Shown here: positions 46,602 through 58,620 of the stretch, one piece after another
Numbering within the stretch: the stretch's first letter is position 1
How the letters are laid out: the number at the start of each line of letters is the position of its first letter
Source: Oidiodendron maius Zn
Lineage: Eukaryota; Ascomycota; Leotiomycetes; Myxotrichaceae
Assembly: GCA_000827325.1 (NCBI GenBank)
Contig: KN832871.1
Span: 186,001-250,000 of the forward strand
Reading direction: 5' to 3'
Length of the DNA: 64,000 bases
Notes under the pieces: generated by a model
The model's database searches: none
What the model saw: only the letters and a program-made list of their open reading frames with translations
Told to the model about the DNA's origin: nothing
Position numbers and translations under genes: made by a program

Positions 46602-47494
46602 CCTCGTGGGCCCGGTGTTCTGTTCCTCTCATATGGCTGCGGCGGCCAGTCTGGGCCGCCGATCACAAGTGCGGTAGCTGTTGCTACTCACCAGCCCGAT
46701 ATATGACTGTGAGACATGGATTCCGGGTTCGAAAAACAGACGAGAACAGTATCGCGTGGTATTGATGCGACCTGCTTTGGATCGCGGGTCGCAAAGAGGC
46801 ATATGTTGGGCGGACTTGCTTGCTTTCTTCATTACACATCTGTGGTTCCAGCCCCAAGTCTAGAAGACAATCAAGTCGGATCGTGCCTTGAGCCATTCCA
46901 TCTTCCCTAATGACCAGGAACTGACAGCGATATTTGCGCTACTGCCTTCCAGAAGCGCCAACACTATAACATTCTGAATAGCATCTTCATAACTTTGCAT
47001 TCCGCGACGATATTGCCAGTAACGGCAATAGAAGACCGGCCGAGATGCCTCTGCAGTGTAAGTGTACCTAAGCTGGCCGGGTTACATCTATCTCATGAAG
47101 TGCCGAGTCATGCAACATCTACCTAATCATCTCTTCTAAACTAATAAGGATGGGATTTGGCGATATCTAGCAAGCACAAAATTAGATCACATCCGATGTA
47201 TTAGCCTTCTGTATGAGGCCTGTAGGAGTAGACATATAAGAGCATAATTTGCTCCGTAGAAATATAGCTCCATGTTAAAATGTGTTTTGTGTCTGTCGTA
47301 CCTGCATCCGTGGATCTATCAAGTTACGGCGTTCCCTTATCCGATCTATGGCAAACCGTACAGTCGTCACGTCTCCCATTTCCCTCACAACCACAAACCT
47401 TATCTTCAGTCTCTACCAACCGCGCGCGCGGGATGGATCAGTGCGGTCCCTCTTCCCTCAGATAACCCATTTCAGATCTGCGTTAGCACATGAA
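46602..47494. other. Intergenic Nudix-LSM1
   Basis: About 900 bases between tandem genes. A GGGTTCGAAA string near 46725 resembles a tRNA B-box but lacks the surrounding stem. I see no gene. Confidence 0.4.
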
Positions 47495-48242
47495 ATGGAG
47501 AATCTCACTCTCGACGGCCCTCCTCCACAAGGAAGCCTCGAGGCGGGTGTCCCTCCTCTTGGCCCTGGTGTCTCCCCTGGACCCAACCAGCAACTACCAC
47601 CTCAAATGTTTACCACTGCTGCGCAATTGCTGGATATGACGGACAGTAAGCCCTCTATGATTTCAGTGCGGCGTTTTCAGAAATAGCATGCCCAATACCT
47701 AGGTTTTAAATACCTCACCTTCAAATTGAGACGAACATCGGCTGGTTGCGTCTTAGAATATATGGCTGACCATGGCGTCTGCTAGAAAAACTCATGGTCT
47801 CCCTCCGCGACGGTAGGAAATTAATCGGTGTCCTACGAAGCTGGGACCAATTTGGTAGGTCCTCTATTTGCGCGCAGGCAAACTCTTCACCAGCATAAGC
47901 TGAACTCTGTCAGCAAACCTAGTTCTCCAATCCACGGTGGAACGTGTATTCGTTCCTCCGCCAATTCCCTCAAATGGCTCGCCATCTTCTCAGCTCGGCC
48001 TATATGCCGATGTGCCTCGCGGGATCTTTCTCGTTCGAGGAGAGAACGTGCTGCTTCTAGGAGAGATTGACCTAGACAAAGATGATGACGCGCCGCCTGG
48101 GTATGAAAAGGCCGACGTTGAAGTAGTAAAGAAACTTGCAAAGGAGAAAAAGGAAAAGGATGCGCGAAGGGAGAAAAGTCGGCTTAAGAAGCTCAGTGAG
48201 CTGGGTTTCGAAGGAGAAAACGCCGGGGAGATCTTAATCTGA
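47495..48242 (+). CDS. LSM1: LSm1, Sm-like subunit of the Lsm1-7 mRNA decay complex
   Basis: Cytoplasmic Lsm1-7 ring binds oligoadenylated mRNA 3' ends and promotes decapping with Pat1. Exons 47495-47645, 47786-47854 and 47914-48242 give 182 residues. The Sm fold is clear: KKLMVSLRDGRKLIGVLRSWDQF (Sm1) then ANLVLQSTVERVFV and GIFLVRGENVLLLGEIDLD (Sm2, with RGEN). A Pro/Gly-rich N-terminus of about 50 residues and a basic C-terminal helix (AKEKKEKDARREKSRLKKL) match the Lsm1 extension that crosses the ring. The second exon is 69 nt. Confidence 0.94.
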
Positions 48243-48723
48243 CCTGGGTGAAGTCTGCATGGAGAGAGACTCAGAAAGAGAGAGATAGGGATGGTCCAAA
48301 ACGTACGAGGTGCTGTTACAGAGCAGAATATTGTGAAATGCGTCTGGTAATCAGCTGGTGGATTGGAGTGTCAGTATCGGAAAGTGGTCTTCATAGTCAC
48401 CACATACACCGAGCTCCATAAATTATCTTGCTGCTCACTCATCATATCGATGGGTGTCGGACCGTGAGCTGCAATGCAATACGTTCAGGAAGTTCGTCGA
48501 TAGGCGAACTAAAGCACCTTACCGTTTGCCCAGTCTTTGTTGCAATTGTAAATCTACGAGGCATCTCTTTATCCCATCAGCCAGTCACCCCCTCCGTCAC
48601 CCCTGCCCCAAGCAAAAACCAAAAAATCTCCTTTTCCCCCGCACCAACTGTTTTCATTCTATTTACACATTCCAACTACGGCAACGATATTCAATATCTT
48701 ACTGCTGGCTTTATATTCTAAAT
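48243..48723. other. LSM1 3' end and leader of the candidate small gene
   Basis: About 480 bases. The stretch from 48560 to 48700 is C/T-rich, like a fungal 5' leader, and precedes an ATG at 48724. Nothing else is recognised. Confidence 0.35.
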
Positions 48724-49285
48724 ATGCCAGTCAACCTATTATTTTAACCTGATTGTTGCAACCATATCTATGACTAGATTATGAAGGCTATATCCACACT
48801 GCACGAAGGTATTCTAATCGGGATGGCATAAACCTCGCAGAATGAGGAGCGCAGGAGAACACCTAGCAAAGGCAGCAATGTGTCCCGAAAGAAGAAGCAG
48901 CTTATCGTGCTCTGTATCGCCTATAGACAGCTGTTTTTACGAGACCCTTTTCTTGTAATACCACACCCCTGGACACATGACATAGAACCTAAAGGTGTAT
49001 ACAGTACAGTCATTTGCACCGCCGGCTTCCCCTATGCTCTAGCTTTCGATTTACTCACGACTAGGGGAATTCTCGTGCTTCGCTTCTTTCGAACACAACG
49101 CTATGAATGAGGTTGAGAGAATGGCGAAGAAGGCAACGCTTAATGCGAATATATTGACTCTAGGAGCAGTCGCTAATGAGTATGAGGGGAGGAAAGAACG
49201 GCTGGAGGCGTTCGGGAGAGAGGAGCCTCCGGAAACTGTATATAATATAATAGACTGGAGTTTGAGTATACCGTCTGCGTGGTAG
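48724..49285 (+). CDS. Candidate small gene, uncharacterised
   Basis: Two exons are suggested by frame and splice signals: 48841-48994 and 49065-49285, joined by a 70-nt GTGTAT...CTAG intron. Together they read EERRRTPSKGSNVSRKKKQL IVLCIAYRQLFLRDPFLVIP and, after the junction, EFSCFASFEHNAMNEVERMA KKATLNANILTLGAVANEYE GRKERLEAFGREEPPETVYN IIDWSLSIPSAW, ending at TAG. The sequence looks protein-like (mixed charge, amphipathic helix, no low complexity), but I recognise no family. The 5' end is uncertain: a stop precedes 48841, which follows a CTCGCAG acceptor; an ATG at 48724 after a pyrimidine-rich leader could be the start, with a weak donor (ATGCCA|GTCAAC). It is convergent with TRP2. Confidence 0.35.
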
Positions 49286-49379
49286 TTACTTCGTATAGGT
49301 AGGTGTAAAGGTTCAGGCCGAGGGGAAGCCGACCGTGCAAGCGACTGTAGTTGTATTGCACTACTTTCTATTTAATCTT

Positions 49380-51080
49380 CTACTGCTTAATTACAGTTCC
49401 ACTCTTTACTTGGAGGCGCGAGTATATTTGCTCCGCAGAGGTTATGGTGTGCGAGTTGGAGCCGAGTTTGTTCATCGTCTCGGTCCATTCATCATAGGGG
49501 TCTGAATCGAATACGATTCCACCACCTAGAGTACCAAGAATATGATTAGTAAAAGTAACTTCGATGATAAGAGATGGACAAAGTTAAGGACTGGGACATA
49601 CCGGCTTGCAGATAAGTAACTCCATCTTTAACTACCATAGTCCGCAAAGCAATGCACGTATCCATCTCGCCTTCAATATCATTCCCCTCGGCATCAACGC
49701 CTCCATATCCGAAGTATCCCACAGCGCCGGCATACACCCCACGCTTCTCGCCCTCAAGTTCGGCGATCAACTCCATCGCTTTAACTTTTGGTGCACCAGA
49801 CACCGTTCCAGCAGGAAATATAGATCGGAAGGCATCGAATCTCGTCTTACCCTTCCTCAAGACCCCAGATACCTGTGAGACCAGATGCTGCACATGGCTG
49901 AACTTCTCTATCACCATCAATCTATCCACCCGCGTGGTCAGCGGATCGCACACGCGGTTGATGTCGTTGCGCGCAAGATCCACGAGCATAACGTGCTCAG
50001 CCCGATCCTTCAGGGAGTTACGAAGCTCGTCGGCGAGTTTCTCGTCCTCCTCTGGCGTCTTACCTCGCTTGACGGTCCCGGCTATGGGGTGCGTAATGAT
50101 GCGGCCATCATCGTTCTTTACTAGTAACTCAGGGGAGGCACCGACGATTTGGAAGTCACCGCAGTTGACGTAGAAGAGGTAGGGGGATGGGTTGACGGTG
50201 CGGAGATGACGGTATATATTGAAGGGGTGAAGCGTCGTGGGCCGCGAGAAGCGCTGGGATGGAACGGCTTGGATTATGTCACCAGCTATGATATGTTTCT
50301 TAAGGGTAGTAACATGTTTCTCGTAACCGGCTTGCCCGATGTTCGAAGTGTATTCCTGGTTGGGCTGTATTGGCGGTTGAACAGGGAGAGGCGTCTCTGG
50401 CGAGAGGAGGACATCAACGACCTCGCTGATGCTGTCGCTTGCCTTCCTGTATGCCACTGCTAAATCTGAGAGATCCTCCGGGACATGGAGGTATGTGATA
50501 ACTTTTAATGTGCCGAAAAACCTATCAAATGCAACGATAGTGTCGAAAAGCATAAAAAGTGATTCCGGGACCTTCAAAATATCCTTCATAGGCCTGGCAG
50601 TTTTGGGCTCGAAGTACCGCACGCAGTCATAGCCTACATATCCAACAGCCCCGCCCATCAATGGTGGTAGTTTCAGGCCCGGGATGTGTGCCACTCTGCT
50701 CTTCGACAACTCCTCCTCCAGGACAGGGAGAGGGTCCACTTGCTCTCCATGTCCTTCGCCGGTCTTCAAAACTTTCCTGGGACCAGCACCAACGAAGCTG
50801 TATCGCCCAACCTGCTCTGATGCTGCGCTCTCAAATAAAAAGGAGAATTCTGACTTGGAGAATGCTGACACCTTCAAGTATGCCCCGGAAGGGGTAATCA
50901 GGTCGGAGGATATCTGAGCAAAGATGGGGACTAAATTCGGAGCGTTTGGTTTGCCAGCCGATTTGGAAAGAACATTCCGAACCGTTTCCAAAGTCGGCTG
51001 AAGCTCTTCCTATCCATTGTGAGCTCGTGATACTGGGCACAGGCACTGAGGGGCATCTTCTTGCTTACTCCAAGAGACAT
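49380..51080 (-). CDS. TRP2: Anthranilate synthase component I (TrpE type)
   Basis: Converts chorismate with ammonia or glutamine (from component II) to anthranilate, the first committed step of tryptophan synthesis. Exons 51080-51069, 51009-49602 and 49525-49380 give 521 residues. The first coding exon is 12 nt (MSLG), joined to [15 protein letters not shown]. Motifs: [11 protein letters not shown] near residue 54 (feedback-site region), [71 protein letters not shown] and [20 protein letters not shown]. The last exon gives [21 protein letters not shown] perfect Gcn4/CpcA site lies 131 bases upstream of the ATG. All catalytic motifs are intact. Confidence 0.96.
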
Positions 51081-51473
51081 TGCCGATAACGGAGTGCAGC
51101 GTGGGCTGGCTTCGAGGTGCTGCAGATACGGCCGTCTTTGGTAGAAATTTATAATCGGGATGAATTGGCCTTGTTAGGACCAGACGGCACACTGTTCAGC
51201 GCTGTACAGGTGAGTCACCTGGCTGATTGTGAAATATAAAGGTTCTGGCACAAATATCGAGATGGTTTGCACGACCGGTGTTTACCCGTTTCACCGCCCG
51301 GCAATACCCGTCCACACTGCCGAGTACGGTAGGTTGTTTTGTATGCCTTGAATCCAGCATCCCCAGCAGACAAGTTCTTTAATAAGTTCCAGAGCACCAA
51401 TGGTTTACTACGACATGAGAAACGTCCGTCCAGAACCAGAGTTATTTTCACTGCCCGTTTCGGGAGCTCAACT
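51081..51473. promoter_or_regulatory. Divergent promoter TRP2-coiled-coil gene
   Basis: 393 bases between divergent starts. The main recognisable feature is the TGAGTCA element listed separately. The frame upstream of 51474 stays open to 51339 but lacks protein-like character. Confidence 0.45.
51211..51217. promoter_or_regulatory. TGAGTCA, candidate Gcn4/CpcA (CPRE) site
   Basis: TGAGTCA equals the consensus TGA(C/G)TCA bound by Gcn4 and its filamentous orthologue CpcA/CPC1. It lies 131 bases upstream of the TRP2 start. General amino-acid control of anthranilate synthase genes is known in fungi; the site's use here is inferred. Confidence 0.65.
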
Positions 51474-52367
51474 ATGAGTCTAAGTCCCCCTCTGCAAATG
51501 GCTATAACACCTCGACCCCGCCAAGATTTCGCGCTCGATAACAATGACGCAATTATCAAGAGACTGAACGATATAGTGCTCAGCATAGCAGGAGATACGA
51601 GATCTAGTCTAGACAGCAATACTATTGCAGCCATTAACTCTGAACTGGATAATATCGAGCTATTACTCGGAAGGGAAGAAAAGCGTACGGAATTCGACGA
51701 CAGGGCAGAGTCGGACCTAGAGTCACAAACGTCCACGAATGTTGGAGACGATGGCTTACACGCTCCACTTACCCTGATTCAAGAGCCTCAAATTTCCATT
51801 AAGCCGTCTTTACAGGTATTCAGTCCGCCACCTCGGCCGGCAGCGAGCATCACCGCATCATGGGCTATGGACATTTCTAAAGTAGCAGATGAGCTCACGT
51901 CAAAGCTGATAACATCAGTTCAGGAACTGCAGAAGAGAAGGGAGGAATCGGAGGTGCCCTCACTTTCTAATCTAGTGAAGTTAATTTTGGACTGATCAGG
52001 AATTTACAGCACATACGCGGTCTCCTCGTTGCCAGAGCAGAAAAGGCGGCTGAGAGGATTGTATATCTCGAGTCCGAAATCTCAGAAATGTAAGTCCCAC
52101 TCAGCTTTCCTCGCATGGCTCCTAAATATTTTCAGGGAGGATGATTTCGAAGCTAGTCAGTCAGAGCTGCGGTATCTCCGCATTCAGCTCCAGGCTCTCG
52201 AGGCCCAATGCTCACAGTATATGCCGTACGAGGAAGACAAGGAGCTCTCGCAGAGTATCATGAACTGGAAAGTTGATTGGGAAGATATCGATAGGCGATC
52301 GAAAGCTCGGAGATTGAAGCGCAGCGCTTTGCTTGCTAATGTGCACGCTTCTCGAACAGATTTGTGA
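51474..52367 (+). CDS. Coiled-coil protein, function unknown
   Basis: Exons 51474-51953, 52010-52089 and 52136-52367 give 263 residues. It starts MSLSPPLQMAITPRPRQDFA and has helical, charged segments: NDAIIKRLNDIVLSIAGDTR, VADELTSKLITSVQELQKRRE, IRGLLVARAEKAAERIVYLE SEISEME, and ELRYLRIQLQALEAQCSQYM, together a probable coiled coil. The tail is MNWKVDWEDIDRRSKARRLK. A pairing of a Pro/Ser-rich middle with three coiled-coil stretches suggests a structural or cytoskeletal partner, but I recognise no family. Junctions are phase 0 and 2; the first donor (GAG|GTGCCC) is weak. Confidence 0.72.
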
Positions 52368-52973
52368 TAGGTAGGGCCCAATTGTGCTGTGCTCTAGGCT
52401 CTTAAGCAGCAGAAAAATGTTCAGCCACGGCATGGGTATTTATGCTTGTAAGAAGTAGTATCCTGGGATATTTTATCGTCTTGTACTAAGTAAATGAGGA
52501 GATCTGGGAATTAGCAAGCTTCGTTGAATATGGAGTCACTGATTCTGGATTGGTGAAGTAGGATAGACGGGGAATGAAATAATGAGATATGAAATTCAAT
52601 ACAGTAGTAGTCAATTTCTATTTTATAGTTAGACGAAGTAAATTGGCGGACGATTTCATTTATTTGAAGCAATTTACACAAGAGGTTGAAAGGGGGGTTA
52701 TTAACCTCCAAGTTAGAACACACCAACAAAAGACAGTGCATCTCGCCATTCGTAGCCCCAAAAGTATTGATACAAAGGAAATTGTATTCGCCACTAATGG
52801 TGAAACACTCAAAACATAGCACATGCGCTAAACTCCGCAGTATGAAATACAAGGAATTGTACAATGGGTATCTTGCCCAGTAATCTCAAATGAGGGTGTC
52901 TTCCGTGATGCCGCCAAAGACCAAATCGCCTGCTAATAGTACCATAGAAAACCAATGTTGCTACATCCTAATA
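52368..52973. other. A/T-rich convergent intergenic region
   Basis: About 600 bases. Both neighbours end here. A 117-codon minus-strand frame (52511-52864) is Cys/Leu/Ser-rich and looks like noise. No gene is supported. Confidence 0.4.
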
Positions 52974-55082
52974 TCAATATCTTCCGGACCTCCCCTGGTC
53001 TCTGTACCAATCCTCTGGTTTCGCATTTCTCGGATCCACAATCACAGGAGTCCTACTCCCCTTTTCATTAGAATCTATGGAGCGGTTGTCCTGCATCCTG
53101 TCCCATCTCTCGGCATCGCGAGGGCTGTTGAACTCGGCCCTCATTCTAGCCTCGTCGGCTGTATACCTCCGTGACCGACGTTCCTCTCTTGCCCTCCTGT
53201 CCCTGTCCATGGTGGGAGGTGGAGGCATCGAGGTAGTGGAACCTAAAGACGAGGGTGCAAATGGTTGCTGGGTTGTAAAGCTTGATGGAGCTGAATTCAA
53301 TGATGGGATGAATGGGGGACCATTAATATCATCGGGTGTGGAGCTGCTATAGCCTCTAAGCACGGGGCTATTGGGTTGTCGACGTGGGAGTGGGGTATAG
53401 TTTTGACTCGCTGTGCTTTGAGTTCGCGGACGCCGCATTTCAGGCCTGTCTTGTTCTCTTGTGGAATTTGCTCGTCCAAGCCTTGGAGGAGTGTTGAAGC
53501 TACTGCTTTCTGTGTAGATCTTGCCCGATCCCGGCTGGGCTGTATAAGGTTGACGCTGACGCTCAATCTGGACTGGTTCTTCGTTGCCAGATGATTCCGA
53601 CACTGACGATGCACTGGTATATTGTTTGCGTTCCCGTTCAGCCGGTTTGGTGTTTATTACGATAGGAGCAGTCTTGACTTGGTGTATGTCGACCGGACGA
53701 GATCGTGACTGAGTGGACGGTGATTGCCGAGGAGGAGAAGAAGGCATAATAGTCGACTTCTGCCTGCGGGACGTTCCGAGGTCACTGAAAAAGTCTTCGA
53801 TTGCATCTTCAAGGCCTCTCCTTGACTTGCGATCTTCCTTTTGAGGAAGCAGATGGCGTGATAACTGCTTTGGAAGACGTTCTGGCCTGCCGTCTTGGCT
53901 CACTCCATCAGCATCGATAGGTAAAGCTAAGACAACCTTTTCAAGTCTTTTTGCCTCCACTTCGGGATAAGCCAAGATATGAATTGTCGTCCAGTGAGCA
54001 AAGCCGACTGGAGTAAGAGCGGGGGTGATAGGGGGGTCACTTGGGTTATCTTGGACCATGTGGTGCTCGCATCCGAGATCTTGGTATAGCCGAGATATCT
54101 GCTCGTTTGACTGAGCTCGGAAGATGGCTGATGATCTTAGCTGGAATATATTGACTACAATATTTAGACTTACAAACTAGCGGGTGGATTTCACTATCCA
54201 CTGGATATGTCGAGTAATATTGCGCCATCTTCGACGGGGTAACTACAATGCTTTTTTTGTTTGGATATTCATCAATCTTGAGAAGGTTAGTTTGTTGCTT
54301 TCATATTCACAACAACCCACAACACTCACAATATGATTTGCAAGGCCTCTTAAGAACTGGCCTAGCCTTTGCGTAGGGTTCCCCTCGCTATCAAACAACC
54401 TGCCCCATTTCTGGTCGATAGTTGACAGCTCCATGTTCGAGAATGCCCGGCCCGGACCAGGACGAGGTAGGGGCCGATCAGAAAAGCGAACCCCACTTGG
54501 CTTTTCTGAGGGGCTTCTTGGCGGCGATCTGGAGGACTCGGATCGAGGAGCAGCAGTGTTGGCCGACCTCGAAGCCTGGATAGGGGAAGGAGGAGTGTAG
54601 ACTCTTCTGGCAGTCGGCGGAGGGGAAGAGGTTGAACTTTGCGATTTATTTGACGGCTGCTGCTGCATAGCTGGTGCCTCCAGCTCATCTTCGACCGTCG
54701 CAGTCTTCTTCGGCTTCTTGACAGAATCCGCCACTGCCGGTTGTAGCGGGGTCGTCTTCTGGTCGTCCTCCGCGTTTGCTGACTGTTTCAGATGTTCTAC
54801 GACTTCTTTCTTAACTCTTTCGGTGATGGCCGCTATGAGTTCAGGTGATACGTCTTTGATCGACTGCTCTGTAGTGCCTTCCGGTACAGGTGCGGTCTTC
54901 TCATCCTTCGGCGGCAATGATGGTTGGCGCATCTCCGATATATTTCCCTGTCGCAAAGAGGCTTTCTCTTGAGGCTTTCTGGCATGTTGGGGGGGTTTTT
55001 CCGGAGTGCTGGAGGGCTTGGTGTCGATGTAGCTAGGCACTGCGTTGTTTCGTTGTGATCTGGTAGCTCCTGGATTGGCCAT
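52974..55082 (-). CDS. DUF7514-domain protein
   Basis: Fungal protein of unknown function. Exons 55082-54330, 54276-54174 and 54115-52974 give 665 residues. The domain spans both junctions, about residues 223-340: MELSTIDQKWGRLFDSEGNP, TQRLGQFLRGLANHI, IDEYPNKKSIVVTPSKMAQYY, SNEQISRLYQDLGCEHHMVQ, ALTPVGFAHWTTIHILAYPE and EAKRLEKVVLALPIDADG. The first 220 residues are Pro/Ser/Lys-rich with a helical ITERVKKEVVEHLKQ. The last 300 are disordered with an Arg-rich cluster (DRDRRAREERRSRRYTADEA) and end RDQGRSGRY. Treating the three frames as one gene is supported by continuous domain sequence. Confidence 0.88.
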
Positions 55083-57147
55083 GTCGTGTAAACAAAGAAG
55101 GCTACTATATGTTTCCTGTCGTCACGTCGCTATATCGAGTCATGGCCGTCTTAATAGCAGAGGTCAGGCACTGATCTCGGCTTAAGCATCACCGGCGTGC
55201 AGACGTAGCATCATAGTCGGTCGCCAGGGAGATAAAGGAGGCTGCCGATTATATATGTCACGATGTCCGAGCAATTGGTTTCGCCGAGGGAGAATACACC
55301 GGTTGAGTAGATAAGGATGACGACGGACTCGCACCCTGCTCGGTGTGAGGACTTTACCATTCCAAACCCCTCATTATCCTGGGCGCGCATACGTCTGTCG
55401 GGCGACGGCCGTAGACTATAATTGGCATCTGCAAGCACCGTAATACCCGCAGTGCCGCACAGGCCTCCCTCCTTCACCCGCCCGTCCCTCGAATGTTTTG
55501 CCTGTGGCTTCTGATGTGTTATTGGTGGATGTGGTTGATGCTGCAGCCTTGAGATGGACTGCTGCTGCAGTTTGAGACCGACGAAACCATTAGCTGGGAG
55601 TGCGGGAGCCACGCCCGGCCTCGCGGGGAGGGTGTGAGTGGCTGCCAAGAAGAGTGCCCTGCCAGAGACTGCCTTCGGGCCCGGATGAGGGCCGAGGCGT
55701 CGATGGATGTGATTTCAAAGGCCACATGCTACTTGCACTCGGGGGAATGATGTTCTTGGGGCGTTTTAAAGCGATCGAAGGCAAAACTTGACCTGGGCGG
55801 ATTGGGCTGACATAGAGTTGACACTAAATCTACGGCATGGTAACCTCAAAGTCTTGTAGCCGGCGAGCCTGCTGCAGTCGATCTGTATGGTTGTAGATCA
55901 AAGAATTAATGTATCCCGGTGCGCCTTGGACCTGCGCTCGAGGAGGTTCTGCAGTGTTTTGGATCGATTTCGCAAAAACAGAGTTACTGGCTTGGGTTGA
56001 ATGTCGAGAATCGCACATCTCGCATCCCATCCTGCCCCACTGAGCTCCTCTTACGCCGTCCTCGTACCTCAAGGACCCACTCGGGGCAATAGCAAAGGCC
56101 TCTTATCTCAGCCTTGCCGTTGTTCCATCGACCTGCAGTATCTTGCTTTTGTGCTTGGACTGCGATTAGCAAGCCACTCCCTATTTTGTTTTGCTGAGTT
56201 CGCAAGATACCCCTTAATCGATCCCATAGATCTGGAGAAACTTGCGTAGAATACGATGATTTGCTTGCTTAGAGGAAGATCTCACCATCGAATGGGATAC
56301 GTACCAGATGTTGTTGCATGGGTAGCGAGATCTAGTCGCAGATCGGATCGGACGGTACAACATCTCGTGAAAGGGTGGTCTTAACTTCGGTGACTCCAGT
56401 ACTTGTATATAAAGATATAGTCCAGTAGTGTCTTAATAGGTATCTTCAGTCACCGATGTTGCGTCAACTACACACGACTACGGACTAAAACTATGGCGAT
56501 ACCGTGTGGTGTCAAATGACAGGCTAGTGTTCCTTGCGCCCAATTTGCCAAAGTCAACCAAATCGAGTTGACCGTGCCAGAATGATAGTACAGATGTGAT
56601 TATACGTATAAGAGTCATATTATAAAACCCGGGAGTAAGCCTCTTGTCATTCGTTTAGTCTACGGGGCTAGAATCTACAGCAGGACTCGTATGTATAGAC
56701 GAGCAGGTGAGGACTTAATCGGAACACTCCATGATTTGTATTTCATCGCTTTCCATGATGGTGTTAAAGCTATCTGCAGTATTTGTAATGTAATAGGGAG
56801 CAAGTGGGAGGGTGCATGACTGGAGAGAAGACTCATCGAAATAGCAGTATCGATATCGCGATGTCCCGTTCCGCCTGGCTGCATTAGTTCTACCCCGGGG
56901 GTGACGGAAACGTAACAAGGCTGGATAAATTGGACCAAGGTCACTTCGAGTGGATGACGCCTCCCTCGTAGATAGAGACCGAGTATTAGTCGGCCAAGGC
57001 ACATGGCAGAAAACAGACTCGGGCGCCGGGCGTCAGTTGAAAAGCAATATGATACCAAGGAAGAATTACCAATAGAATCCCTTATCGCGGACTTGTGAGT
57101 TATCCCGAGACGGGACGAGCTTCAAGTCTTAGATATTGTGTCGAGCC
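55083..57147. other. 2.1 kb region without a supported gene
   Basis: The part to about 55650 is probably the DUF7514 leader and promoter. A 95-codon minus-strand frame (56715-57002) starts MPWPTNTRSLSTREASSTRS and ends ESDEIQIMECSD; it overlaps another frame and has no recognisable domain. I see no repeat or RNA gene. Confidence 0.4.
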
Positions 57148-58620
57148 CTACATCTCATCTGGGCTGCCATCGCTCTCGTAGGCAATGTAACGATGACGCG
57201 TGGGCGTCGGGACGGGCGGTTCATACCGTGGTGGCGGTCCTCGAGCCTGGTGAGGGTGTCAGTTTCAGACATATAAATGCAGCTTACATTATATGTAAGA
57301 AGACTTACTGGCTTGGCCCAACCATTTCTTCCTATTAGTTGAGAAGAAGCAGAGGTTGCGACATGAAGAGAAGGAGTTCGCTCTTCGACCGGACGCTGGG
57401 GGGCATAGAACGCATTTCTGCGCCTTGTATCCACAGCAGACCATGGTCCGAGAGTTCCAGTTGAGCTCCAGGCATCTTCGTAAGAATTACTGGCGGACGA
57501 AACCGTCTTCACATCACCGTCAATATCGATAAGGTTTTCGGCGGCGGGCTTTGATTGTGTAATTGCGGCAGAAGAGTCCCCGTTCTTAGCACGAATATGA
57601 GGCGGAACGTACCCCGATTGGGATGCAGTGACAGTACGGCTTGGAATGCAATCCGATGCAACAGCTGACCCTCTGTCCTGGGGACGTGGCATGGATGACG
57701 TAGTACTAAAAGCTGCAGTTTTAGAACGTCGTACGCCGACAGCAGAGGCTACATTCGCTCTTTCTTTGTCAGAAATGTTCATGCTAGCAATGCCCTGCCA
57801 CGGCAAGAAGGGATAGTCCTATGATTCGATCAGGAGCCTGCAGTGACTTGGGCGTTGCTAGGTGCTGTGCTACTCACACTCTCATCATCACTCTCACTGC
57901 CAATCTCTGGGTCCGAGGAGTAATCCCAGCCAGCACCCTAAAATTATTTCAGTTAGCCGGGACCTCAGTTATAAAACTAGACTATGATTGTTCCTTTAAA
58001 CAATACTCACACTGTAAATTTCATCCGGTGCTGGCTCGGATCCTGGAGGTGCCGTAGGAACGGTACCTGGCTCTGTAGCCTCCTTCCATAGGACACACTC
58101 TTGGCACCACTACATCGCGACTTTGTTAGACCAGCTGTATAGAAGGGACATAACGCGAGATGCAGTGAAGGGATACGGACCTTTAAACCCCCCCTTCTCT
58201 GTGATTTGCTGAAGCAGTCCAACGGCTTTTTGAAGCCACATGGCCCTTCACACTGTAACTCGTGAACTTGTTCGCCAGCACAAGAGCGGCAGCGTATCCC
58301 CGCAGTGACTCCATTGGTAATGGGTATTAAAGTCTTCTTGGACTGGTAGTTCTTAATCTCCTTATTCGAGAAGTGGGCAGGAATCTTGAATTGATTGCAC
58401 TGGCGACATTTGAACCTTCGTAGAGTTAGCGATCTATGCCAAAAAAACTAAAATAAAGGGTCCAGCGACTGGCCGCACCTGTCTGGTATGGGGATCTTTG
58501 CCCGTCTATGAGGACCAAATTAGCATTTAATGGAAAGTAGTTGATAAGGGGTAAGTAAACATACTCTTTAGCAGAGAGTGTATAGAACGGGTCGTTAGGT
58601 TTGCCGGCGTTTGACGCCAT
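57148..58620 (-). CDS. Stc1-domain zinc-finger protein
   Basis: The Stc1 LIM-like zinc domain links RNAi (Argonaute) to the Clr4 H3K9 methyltransferase complex in fission yeast; its role in filamentous fungi is open. Seven exons: 58620-58565, 58505-58479, 58433-58181, 58109-58011, 57937-57878, 57818-57309 and 57246-57148; 367 residues. The N-terminal domain, rebuilt across four exons, shows RRFKCRQCNQFKIPAHFSNK, GIRCRSCAGEQVHELQCEGP, CGFKKPLDCFSKSQRRGGLK and WCQECVLWKE, with its four Cys pairs. After an acidic linker (GWDYSSDPEIGSESDDESDY), the rest is Ser-rich and disordered, with YVPPHIRAKN and a short C-terminal RHRYIAYESDGSPDEM. Exon 2 is 27 nt. Confidence 0.9.

Noticed and set aside
46715-46740. 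GGGTTCGAAA string like a tRNA B-box
   Set aside because: The flanking bases cannot form a T-arm stem and no A-box or acceptor stem fits.
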